Shown: piece after piece, positions 27,269 to 34,806 of the stretch
Position numbering within the stretch: the stretch's first letter is position 1
How the letters are laid out: each line of letters begins with the position of its first letter
Notes under the pieces: model-generated
Seen by the model: the letters and a program-made list of their open reading frames with translations, nothing else
Databases searched by the model: none
What the model was told of the DNA's origin: nothing
Position numbers and translations under genes: made by a program
Origin: Methylobacterium sp. UNC378MF
Lineage (GTDB): Bacteria; Pseudomonadota; Alphaproteobacteria; Rhizobiales; Beijerinckiaceae
Length of the DNA: 64,000 nucleotides
Reading direction: 5' to 3'
Assembly: GCF_900103195.1 (NCBI RefSeq)
Contig: NZ_FMWU01000020.1
Location: 1-64,000 of the forward strand

Positions 27269-27640
27269 TCAATGAAACTCTCGGTTGCGTAGGATCGTAA
27301 ATTCACAGGCCTCCAGGTTCGTCCCTGCTTTGAACTGACCCCGATGGCGCCAGGCATGCAGCAGGGTCTCCGGAACGAGATCCGCGGCAGTCGCTATTTC
27401 GCGGACCAAGCCGCTGGCGCCTGCGAGCAAGCTCCGGCGCGGATCGAGGCATTGGCAACGAAATGCGTGCGCCTCAGCATCGGGTCGGACACGAAGTGCT
27501 AGGTCGAGGCCCGCCAGGACGGTCTCGAACGGTTGATTCGCGCCGTCGGACAATCCGTCCGCGTTGAACAGTGCCCGTTGCAGGCCAAGATGCGGCCGAA
27601 CTGCGTCCGGCAGCATCGTCTTGTCGGACGCGGACGTCAT
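27269..27640 (-). pseudogene. Remnant of an ECF sigma factor with a possible NepR-like head
   Basis: The 3' part encodes TAADLVPETLLHAWRHRGQF then AGTNLEACEFTILRN, a near match to region 2 of EcfG-type sigma factors (ADLVQETL..AW.HR..F..GTNLEAWLFTILRN), and stops at 27269 before region 4. The 5' part (from 27640, MTSASDKTMLPDAV, LGLQRALFNADGL, FETVLAGLDLAL) vaguely resembles a NepR anti-sigma factor. nepR-ecfG pairs are adjacent in alphaproteobacteria, so this may be a decayed, fused copy. The sigma part is convincing, the NepR part is not. Confidence 0.55.
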
Positions 27641-28090
27641 AAGTCGGTCGTTGATGGCGCGGGTGCGCCGACGAAGGCGGCGTACAGCGCTTCTCCGCCG
27701 CGCTCGGTCTGGTTGTCCATGAGGCTGGAGAGGCCTTCGCTGCCTCCGTTCGACGAGAGGCACACAATTTGGAGTGAAGATCATGCGTATGCTTTATGTC
27801 CCGGCTCTGAACGCCTCTTCGATGTGCTTACCGGAGGCCTGGGTCCAGGATTTGACTTCGGATTGTATTGCTCGCGTCAGCGGAGTCTTGAGGGCTGAAA
27901 TCATCGGCGCCGGGACCTGTGGCGACGATCGGCACACCGGCGCGACCCGCGCCTCTCTCCGGTAATCCTGCAGCTGCAAGCGTGGCGCCGAGACCGGGAA
28001 CGCCCGACGTGCAGAATTGCGGCGCCGGGTCGATGCGACATTCGCCGGCAAGCCCGTTGGTTGCCCAGCCGCGCGGGCAAGGAACGACCC
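27641..28090. other. Region without a recognised gene
   Basis: Short overlapping frames on both strands, none with a convincing family. One minus-strand frame encodes MDNQTERGGEALYAAF (about 27720-27640) directly before the sigma remnant and may be part of the same decayed locus. Confidence 0.4.
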
Positions 28091-28969
28091 TCAGCTTCGG
28101 TCCCGTGAAGCTCTGTGCGGCTTGACGAGTGACTCGATGAAGTTGCGGAGTTCCGTCAGGCGCTTGCCGTGGTCGCTGACCTGCTCGTCCAACCCCAGCC
28201 TCCAGGCAAGGTCGCGCCGTCCAGGCTCGCGATGCAGCGCGTCGACGAGGTCGGCATACGCTTCCACCTCGCCCCGGCCCCGAGCCAGGTCCGCCTCAAT
28301 CAAGCCGTCCGCCTGCCGGCGGAGCGCCCCGGCGATTTCATCGAGCGCGATCTCGGGATGGTACTGCACACCCCAGAACACGCCGCCCTCGAAGCGGATC
28401 TCAGCAGCCTGAACCACGCTGACCCGATTACTCGCCAGGAGCACCGCTCCCTCCGGCAGGCTCTCGACCTCGTCGGTGTGCACCGCGGGAGCGTCGTAGC
28501 AGGCCGGCCGTCCTGCCAGGAGCGGGTGACTGCGACCCCGCTCGGTCGCGGTGATGCGCCGAGCGAACGCGGCCTCGTAGCCGCGAAGATTGGGGCGCAC
28601 GGTGCCTCCTGCCGCGACGGTGGCCACCTGAAGGCCGGCGCACGAACCGAAGGACGGCGTTCCGGAGGCGAAGACCGCGCGCATGAACGCGACCGTGCGC
28701 CGCGTCTCCGGCGTCTCCTCGTAGAGGTGGAGCGGTGATCCTGTCAGGAACACGCCGTCATACGCGGCCAGGGAGGTGCCAGCAGGAAGCCCGGCACCTG
28801 CATCCGCCGGCATGACCCGGTCACACTGCGCACCCGGTGCCAGCTCCAGAAGGGTGTCGATGTAGGTCTCACCCGAGGACCGGCCGACGCTCTCGCGCCG
28901 GCTTTCACGTGCCTCGGGCGGCTCGCTCTCGGCGATGAGGAGCCGTAACGAAGAAGGGGCGTGATGCAC
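28091..28969 (-). CDS. Class I glutamine amidotransferase domain protein
   Basis: 292 residues from a GTG at 28969. The nucleophile motif SFGSCAGLQV (Cys near 112), and the catalytic His in GVQYHPEIALDE (near 204) mark a GuaA-like amidotransferase domain that releases ammonia from glutamine. No synthetase domain follows; instead there is a 60-residue helical tail. It is divergent from the flavoprotein gene at 29128. Single-domain members of this group include gamma-glutamyl hydrolases such as PuuD; the partner is unknown. Confidence 0.78.
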   Translation of the reverse strand: MHHAPSSLRLLIAESEPPEARESRRESVGRSSGETYIDTLLELAPGAQCDRVMPADAGAGLPAGTSLAAYDGVFLTGSPLHLYEETPETRRTVAFMRAVFASGTPSFGSCAGLQVATVAAGGTVRPNLRGYEAAFARRITATERGRSHPLLAGRPACYDAPAVHTDEVESLPEGAVLLASNRVSVVQAAEIRFEGGVFWGVQYHPEIALDEIAGALRRQADGLIEADLARGRGEVEAYADLVDALHREPGRRDLAWRLGLDEQVSDHGKRLTELRNFIESLVKPHRASRDRS

Positions 28970-29127
28970 GTTCGCTGGTCTCTCGCCGTGACGCAGGCAG
29001 CCGTGGAAGCGTGAACCGGCCGCCGGTGGCCCGTGTTCCGGATGATGCACGCTTGGTCGCAGTTCGCAGGATCTGTGGCTGCCTGGCGCCAGCCGTGGTG
29101 CGGGACGAGCTTGGTGAAGGTGGACCG

Positions 29128-30117
29128 ATGGCCGAACTCTGCACCAAACCCGCGGACGCACCGCTCGATTGCCTGATCGTTGGGGGAGGGCCGGCAGGCC
29201 TGACGGCCGCGCTATACCTTGCCCGCTTCGAACGCCGGTTCATGGTCGTGGATGCGGGGGATTCCCGTGCCTCTTGGATTCCGACTAGCCACAATGTCCC
29301 CCTCTTTGCCGACGGACTCTCCGGCAAGGAAATCCTGGAACGTCAGCGCGAACACCTCGCCCGTTACGGTTTCCATGTAGCGCCAGGGATTGTCAGCGAC
29401 CTGCGCAAGGCGAAGGGCGGCTTCGTCGCCACGGTAGAGATGCCCGGAACCGAGGACGCACTCGAGGTCCGAGCGCGTCGAGTTCTGCTCGCGACGGGCG
29501 CGGATGACATCGAGCCCAGCTTCCCCGACCTGCCTGATGCGGTCCGGCGCGGGCTCGTTCGCTACTGCCCGATCTGCGACGGTTACGAGGCGCGGGGCCG
29601 GCGCATCGCGGTGATCGGCCACGGCGACAGGGGCCTCGGCGAAGCAATCTTCGTCGCGCGGACCTACTCTCGCGACGTGACGTTGATGACCTTGGGCCGG
29701 GTCATGGACCTCGATGCGACCGAAGCTGTGCGCGTAGCGCAGCACGGGATCAAGATCGTCCGCGAACCCGTCGTCGGCCTCACCATCGAGGGGTCCAGGC
29801 TCACGCTGTTGCGCACGGTTTGCGGCACTGAGCACCGCTTCGAGGTGCTCTACTCGGCTCTCGGCTTGCGAATCCGCTCCGGACTTGCAGTCGCTCTCGG
29901 TGCACAACACGACGGGACCAAGGCGCTGATCGTCGACGAGCACAACCGCACGACGGTGCCGGGCCTGTACGCGGCCGGCGGGGTCGTGCGGGGGCTCGAC
30001 CAGATCGTGGTCGCCATGGGCCACGGCGCGGTCGCAGCCACTGACATCCATAACCGTTGCGAGCTTCCCACCGAGGAGGAGGTGGACGGAGGGACGGCGA
30101 ACCCCGGTCGCGCCTGA
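29128..30117 (+). CDS. Thioredoxin-reductase-like FAD/NAD(P) oxidoreductase
   Basis: 329 residues. Two dinucleotide folds: GGGPAGLTAALY near 19-30 (FAD) and GHGDRGLG near 163-170 (NAD(P)H). The redox pair is CPIC (in RYCPICDGYEA) instead of the usual CATC of TrxB. End of the FAD domain: GLYAAGGVV. It probably reduces a small thiol protein or peroxiredoxin; no partner gene is adjacent. ATG at 29128 follows GAAGGTGGA. Upstream extension of the frame to 29011 has no family similarity. Confidence 0.85.
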   Translation: MAELCTKPADAPLDCLIVGGGPAGLTAALYLARFERRFMVVDAGDSRASWIPTSHNVPLFADGLSGKEILERQREHLARYGFHVAPGIVSDLRKAKGGFVATVEMPGTEDALEVRARRVLLATGADDIEPSFPDLPDAVRRGLVRYCPICDGYEARGRRIAVIGHGDRGLGEAIFVARTYSRDVTLMTLGRVMDLDATEAVRVAQHGIKIVREPVVGLTIEGSRLTLLRTVCGTEHRFEVLYSALGLRIRSGLAVALGAQHDGTKALIVDEHNRTTVPGLYAAGGVVRGLDQIVVAMGHGAVAATDIHNRCELPTEEEVDGGTANPGRA

Positions 30118-30256
30118 TCTGTCCCGCAGGGCTCCGCCGCTCGATCACGCTGCCGATTTCCGGAACAGTCCCATTGCGTCTTGCTCAGCATCGTCCTTCC
30201 CCAGAAGGAAGGCATAAAGCGCGCGCTCCGCCAGATGGTTAGGCCGACGACAGACG

Positions 30257-31153
30257 CTAGGCAGAGTTCCGGTTGAGGCGAGCAACAAGCTGATCGGCAA
30301 ACTTCGCCGCAGCGACGGAGAGTGATCGCCCGCGCAACTGCGCGAGAACCAGTGTCATCGGAGTGAGGTCGCGGGCGTCGATCGGCCGGCTGTGCAGGCG
30401 CGGGTCCTCCGGGATACCGCTGGGAACCTGCAGGCTGATCACATCCTCTCGCAGAGTGAGATTACGTAGGAATTCCAGCGAGCCGGACTCGACCACCGGC
30501 CGCAGCTCGACGCCGCGACGGGCCAGAGCGTGCTCGATGTGATGGCGGATGGCCAGCGATCGGTCGGGCAGCGCCAGGGCATGGGCGAGGCAGTCACGCA
30601 GCCGCACCGGCCCATTGTCCGCTGCCAGCGCGTGGCTCCTGCGCATCAGCGCACACAGGGTCTGGTGACCGGAATAGAGTGGGTGCAGCTCCGCCGAGGG
30701 TGGCGGCTGCAGGATCAAGGCGAGATCCGCTTCGAACGCAACCAGGGCGGTCACCGCCTGCGCGTGGTCGCGCACCTGTACCGTGAAGCCCACTTGCGGG
30801 AAACGGGCGCGGTAGGCTTCGACCTCCTCCGGCACGACCTGCGTGACGAAGGCTTGGCTGCAGGCGAGCGACACGTGGCCCCGCCGCACCCCTGACAGAT
30901 CGGCGATCTGCGAGCGGACCCGGTCGAGATCGGCCGCTTGGTCGCGGATGTGGCGGGCGAAAAGCTCGCCGGCTGCATTGAGCCGCATCCCCTGCGGCAG
31001 GCGTTCGAAGATCGGCGTGCCGAGTTCGTATTCGAGGTCCTGAATCTGTCGAGTCAAGGCCGAAGGCGTCAGGTTCAGCCGCTCCGCGGCGCGCCGGATT
31101 GAGCCAGCGCGGGCAACCTCGGCAACGTAAGTGACGGTACGCAGGTGTTTCAC
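30257..31153 (-). CDS. LysR-family transcriptional regulator
   Basis: 298 residues from a GTG start at 31153. N-terminal winged helix: VAEVARAGSIRRAAERLNL, PSALTRQIQDLEYELGTPIF, ERLPQGMRLNAAGE. The effector-binding domain follows from about 92. It is divergent from the ABC/deacetylase/atzF operon, and the intergenic region carries a GTTGCT-N5-AGCAAC palindrome, so it likely activates that operon in response to its substrate (inference). The large frame upstream of the GTG lies antisense to the binding-protein gene and is spurious. Confidence 0.9.
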   Translation of the reverse strand: MKHLRTVTYVAEVARAGSIRRAAERLNLTPSALTRQIQDLEYELGTPIFERLPQGMRLNAAGELFARHIRDQAADLDRVRSQIADLSGVRRGHVSLACSQAFVTQVVPEEVEAYRARFPQVGFTVQVRDHAQAVTALVAFEADLALILQPPPSAELHPLYSGHQTLCALMRRSHALAADNGPVRLRDCLAHALALPDRSLAIRHHIEHALARRGVELRPVVESGSLEFLRNLTLREDVISLQVPSGIPEDPRLHSRPIDARDLTPMTLVLAQLRGRSLSVAAAKFADQLVARLNRNSA

Positions 31154-31172
31154 GCCGGCATCCTGCGTCCCT

Positions 31173-31189
31173 GTTGCTGTAAAAGCAAC
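31173..31189. promoter_or_regulatory. Candidate LysR operator
   Basis: GTTGCTGTAAAAGCAAC: 6-bp arms around 5 bp in the 117-bp divergent region, 20 bp from the lysR start. This suits a LysR recognition site near the autoregulated promoter (inference). Confidence 0.55.
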
Positions 31190-31270
31190 GATACACTCAG
31201 AAAATAGCACTTCCTTGCAACAGGAGCCGCCCCTAGCGTCAAGACATCGGGAGCCTGCAGGAGCCGTTCG

Positions 31271-32221
31271 ATGATCTGCCGCCGTACCCTCCTGGCCGGT
31301 CTCGGGGCCGGCCTCGCCTCCGCTCCACTGTCGGGGGCGCGTGCTCAGGGCAGCCCCGTCACAATCCGGATGGGCTCGCTCAAGCTCATTCACTCGATCG
31401 CGCCGAGTTTCTACGAGCGCTTCACGCCGGTCGGCGTAACGGTAGAGGTGGTTCCGTTCGAGAGCCCCGCCGAGTGCAAGAACGCCGTCGTCACCAAGTC
31501 GGTCGATTTCGGCACCTTCGGCATTGCAGCGGCGACGCTGGGCGCTGCGGCGGGCGAGCCGCTTGCGGTCATCGCTTCCACCTGCAACCGCGGCATGGCG
31601 GTGATCGCCAGGAAGGACTCTGACATCCGCGCCATCAAGGACTTGCGGGGCAAGCGGGTCGCGATCTGGCCCGGCAGCACCCAGGAGGTCTTCGTCCTGG
31701 AGCGGATGCGCATGGAGGGCCTCTCCGTGAAAGACATCACCCCCGTGCGGGTCTCCTTCTCGGAGATGCACATCGCGCTCGCCCGCGGCGACGTCGACGC
31801 CTATGTCGGCGCCGAACCGGGCCCCGGCGTCAGCCTCGCCTCGGGCGTCGGCCAGCTCGTCGAGTATCCTTACGGCACCGAGATGGGCGCCCTGAACATG
31901 GTGTTCGGCGCCCATCGCGACACGGTGGCCGAGCGACCGGACCTCGTCCGGACCATGCTGGAGATCCATCGCAAGGCCACGGACTTCGCCGCCGGCGATC
32001 GCAACGCCATGATCGCCATGGCGGTGGCCAAGCTCGGGCAGAAGCGCGAGGCGCTGGAACTCTCGGCCCCGAATGTCGAGCTGACCTGGCGTCTGGGGCC
32101 GGACGAGGTCCGGCAGGCCGGCGCCTACGCGCAGCACATGCTCGCTCTGAAGCAGATCAAGCGACTGCCCGAGCCAGGCTTCATCGACACCCGCTTCGTC
32201 GACGCGATGGGGCGGGTGTGA
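31271..32221 (+). CDS. ABC transporter substrate-binding protein (NMT1/SsuA type)
   Basis: 316 residues with a signal peptide containing an Arg pair and a hydrophobic core (RRTLLAGLGAGLASAPLSG), cleaved near ARAQ, Tat-like. Mature part: MGSLKLIHSIAPSFYERF, PFESPAECKNAVVTKSVDFG, DLRGKRVAIWPGSTQEVF. It belongs to the NMT1-like family of uptake proteins for sulfonates, pyrimidine precursors or amides. First gene of the ureide-type operon; the stop overlaps the permease start (GTGA). Confidence 0.9.
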   Translation: MICRRTLLAGLGAGLASAPLSGARAQGSPVTIRMGSLKLIHSIAPSFYERFTPVGVTVEVVPFESPAECKNAVVTKSVDFGTFGIAAATLGAAAGEPLAVIASTCNRGMAVIARKDSDIRAIKDLRGKRVAIWPGSTQEVFVLERMRMEGLSVKDITPVRVSFSEMHIALARGDVDAYVGAEPGPGVSLASGVGQLVEYPYGTEMGALNMVFGAHRDTVAERPDLVRTMLEIHRKATDFAAGDRNAMIAMAVAKLGQKREALELSAPNVELTWRLGPDEVRQAGAYAQHMLALKQIKRLPEPGFIDTRFVDAMGRV

Positions 32222-33072
32222 GCACCGGGATCGAGGCCAGCGCTCTGCCGGCGACGGTACCACCGGCCCCCGCCCGTCGGGCCGGACTCGGGCTCGCCCG
32301 CCTGCGTGGACTGGCGCTCGCCTGCGTGGTGCCGGCCGCGCTCGTCGCGATCTGGCAATTCACCACCGCCGGCCGGCCCTACAGCCTGATCCCGCCTCCC
32401 GCGGAGGTCTGGGCCGAGCTGCGGGACCTCGCCATCGGCGGCATCAACGACGATGCCTTCAGTGGCACTCTGTGGACTCATCTCGCGGCGTCGCTGACTC
32501 GCGTCTACGGTGGCTTCGCACTCGCGGCTGCCGCAGCCCTGCCGCTGGGTCTGCTGATCGGCCGCGTCCAGCTGGTCCGGGCGCTCCTCGATCCCGTCCT
32601 GCAGGTCCTGCGGCCGGTCCCGGTCACCGCGTGGCTGCCGCTGGCGATGATCCTGTTCGGCCTCGGGCCGCGCTCGGCCTTTTTCCTGGTATTCCTCGGC
32701 GCGTTCTATCCGATCCTGGTCAACACGGTGTTCGGGGTACGCTCAGTGGAACCGCGCCTGTTCGAGGCGGCCGCGATGCTCGGCTGCACCGGGCCGGCGC
32801 AATTCGTCCGGGTGGTACTGCCGGCGGCGCTGCCATCGATCTTCACCGGCCTTCGGCTTGGCCTCGGCTTCGCCTGGGTGGTGATCGTGGTCGGCGAGAT
32901 GACTGGCGTCCAGACCGGCCTCGGCGCGATCATTATGGAGGCGCGCCAGCTCTCGCGCACCGAGATCGTGATCTGCGGCATGGCGGTGATCGGCGTCGCG
33001 GGCTTCGTCTCCGACTGGCTGGTCATGCAGCTCGGACGCCGCCTGCTCGCCTGGAGTCCCAATCATGGCTGA
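32218..33072 (+). CDS. ABC transporter permease (Ssu/Tau type)
   Basis: 284 residues from a GTG overlapping the upstream stop. Six predicted TM segments in the BPD_transp_1 fold (first LALACVVPAALVAIWQF near 28). The coupling loop SVEPRLFEAAAMLGCTGPAQF near 178-198 is the EAA motif region. Forms a transporter with the ATPase and binding protein around it. Confidence 0.92.
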   Translation: MSTGIEASALPATVPPAPARRAGLGLARLRGLALACVVPAALVAIWQFTTAGRPYSLIPPPAEVWAELRDLAIGGINDDAFSGTLWTHLAASLTRVYGGFALAAAAALPLGLLIGRVQLVRALLDPVLQVLRPVPVTAWLPLAMILFGLGPRSAFFLVFLGAFYPILVNTVFGVRSVEPRLFEAAAMLGCTGPAQFVRVVLPAALPSIFTGLRLGLGFAWVVIVVGEMTGVQTGLGAIIMEARQLSRTEIVICGMAVIGVAGFVSDWLVMQLGRRLLAWSPNHG

Positions 33073-33077
33073 GTCCG

Positions 33078-33860
33078 ATGGCTGACCCCACGATCCCGAT
33101 CCTCGACATGTGCGCGGTCTCGAAGACCTACGGGGTAGGCGGGCGACGGACTGAGGCTCTGCGCGAAGCGAACCTCACGGTGTCCCGCGGCGAATTCGTC
33201 TGCCTGCTCGGCGCTTCGGGCTGTGGAAAGTCGACGCTGCTGCGGGTCGCTGCAGGCTTCGAGGCCCCGAGTTCCGGACGGGCCCTGATGTGGGGCAAGC
33301 CCATCGTGGGGCCGGGGCCGAGCCGCGGAATGGTCTTCCAGGATTACGGCCTGTTCCCGTGGCTCTCGGTGCGCGACAATATCGGCTTCGGCCCCAAGGC
33401 GCGCGGGCGGCCCGCCGCAGAGGTGCGCGACGCCGCCGAGCGCTACATTGCCCTGGTCGGGCTCCAGGCTTTCGCCGACGCCTATCCGCACCAGCTCTCC
33501 GGCGGGATGAAACAGCGCGTCGCCATCGCCCGGGTGCTCGCCAACGAGGCCGAGGTGGTGTTGATGGACGAACCCTTCGGCGCGCTCGACGCTATGACCC
33601 GGGAGCGACTGCAGGACGAGCTGCTCGATCTCTGGTCGCGCACGGGGCTCACGATCCTGTTCGTGACCCACGCCATCGAGGAAGCGATCTTCCTCGCCGA
33701 CCGCATCGTGATGATGTCGCCCGGTCCCGGCCGTATCGAGGCGGTGCATGAGGTCGACCTTCCGCGGCGCCGGGACGTGTCCAGCCCGGCCTTCAACGAC
33801 CTCCGCCGGATGCTCGCGGCCCAGCTTCACAGTCACCACGCGCCGCGGGTGGCGGCGTGA
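33078..33860 (+). CDS. ABC transporter ATP-binding protein (Ssu/Tau type)
   Basis: 260 residues. Walker A GASGCGKST near 46, Q-loop VFQDYGLFPWL, signature LSGGMKQR, Walker B VVLMDEPFGALD, H-loop FVTHAIEEAI. ATG at 33078 starts five bases after the permease stop. Its stop codon overlaps the GTG/ATG of the deacetylase gene, so uptake and catabolism are coupled. Confidence 0.93.
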   Translation: MADPTIPILDMCAVSKTYGVGGRRTEALREANLTVSRGEFVCLLGASGCGKSTLLRVAAGFEAPSSGRALMWGKPIVGPGPSRGMVFQDYGLFPWLSVRDNIGFGPKARGRPAAEVRDAAERYIALVGLQAFADAYPHQLSGGMKQRVAIARVLANEAEVVLMDEPFGALDAMTRERLQDELLDLWSRTGLTILFVTHAIEEAIFLADRIVMMSPGPGRIEAVHEVDLPRRRDVSSPAFNDLRRMLAAQLHSHHAPRVAA

Positions 33861-34774
33861 TGGAGACCTCGTTCGACGATCCCCGCCGGCCCGAGAACCG
33901 GCTCGCCTATTGCGCCGCCATTGACCGGCCTCGGATCACCCTGCCCGCGGGCAAGCAGATTGCCGTCTGGCCCGTGGTCAATGTCGAGCACTGGCTGATC
34001 GACCATCCGATGCCGCGCCAGATCCTGGTGCCGCCGACCGGCGCGAGTCTACTGCCCGACATCCCGAACTGGGCTTGGCACGAATACGGCATGCGGGTCG
34101 GCTTCTGGCGCTTCTTCGAGGCGTTCACGAGTCGCGGCATCCGCCCGACCCTGTCGATCAATGGCTCGGTCTGCGCAGCCTATCCCCGCATTGCCGAGGC
34201 CGCCCACACGGCCGGCTGGGAGTTCATGGCCCACGGTTTCCACCAAGTCCCGACCCACCGGGTCGAGGACCAGCCCGGGATGATCGCCCGCACGGTGGCG
34301 GCGATCACCGAGGCCACCGGTCGTCCGCCGCGCGGGTGGCTCGGGCCGGGTCTCACCGAGACCCTCGATACGCCCGATCACCTGCACGAGGCTGGCATCG
34401 AGTATGTCGGCGACTTCGTGGTCGACGACCGTCCGTGCCGGGTGGCGACGCGCACCGGGCCTCTCGTGGCCCTTCCTTACTCTGTCGAGCTGAACGACAT
34501 CACGCTGCTCGCCATCCAGCATCATCGGGCCGACGAGTTCGTGGAGCGGGCGCTCGCCAATCTCGACCGCCTTGCCGCGGAGGCCGCCGGTTCTGGGCCC
34601 CTTGGGGGCGCCAAGGTGATGGGCTTCGCGATCCACCCCTACATCACCGGCGTTCCACACCGGATCGGCCTGCTGGAGCGGCTGCTCGATGCCATCCTGG
34701 CGCGCAGCGACGCGGTTTTCATGCAAGGGGCCGAGATCCTCGACTGGTACAGCGCCGCCGGCGACGTGTCGTAA
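33857..34774 (+). CDS. Polysaccharide-deacetylase-fold hydrolase, PuuE-like
   Basis: 305 residues (start GTG 33857 or ATG 33860). NodB-like carbohydrate esterase fold of the cytoplasmic PuuE/allantoinase type: AVWPVVNVEHW near 36, MRVGFWRFFEAFTSRGIRPTL, EFMAHGFHQVPTH near 125, WLGPGLTETLDTPD. PuuE-type members open the hydantoin ring of allantoin, others deacetylate or cleave ureido compounds. Being directly between an importer and allophanate hydrolase, it more likely acts on a ureide, imide or barbiturate-like compound than on a polysaccharide (inference). No signal peptide. Confidence 0.82.
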   Translation: MMETSFDDPRRPENRLAYCAAIDRPRITLPAGKQIAVWPVVNVEHWLIDHPMPRQILVPPTGASLLPDIPNWAWHEYGMRVGFWRFFEAFTSRGIRPTLSINGSVCAAYPRIAEAAHTAGWEFMAHGFHQVPTHRVEDQPGMIARTVAAITEATGRPPRGWLGPGLTETLDTPDHLHEAGIEYVGDFVVDDRPCRVATRTGPLVALPYSVELNDITLLAIQHHRADEFVERALANLDRLAAEAAGSGPLGGAKVMGFAIHPYITGVPHRIGLLERLLDAILARSDAVFMQGAEILDWYSAAGDVS

Positions 34775-34806
34775 ATTTTCGTGCCGGCCTGAGCTGAGGA
34801 GCCGCT

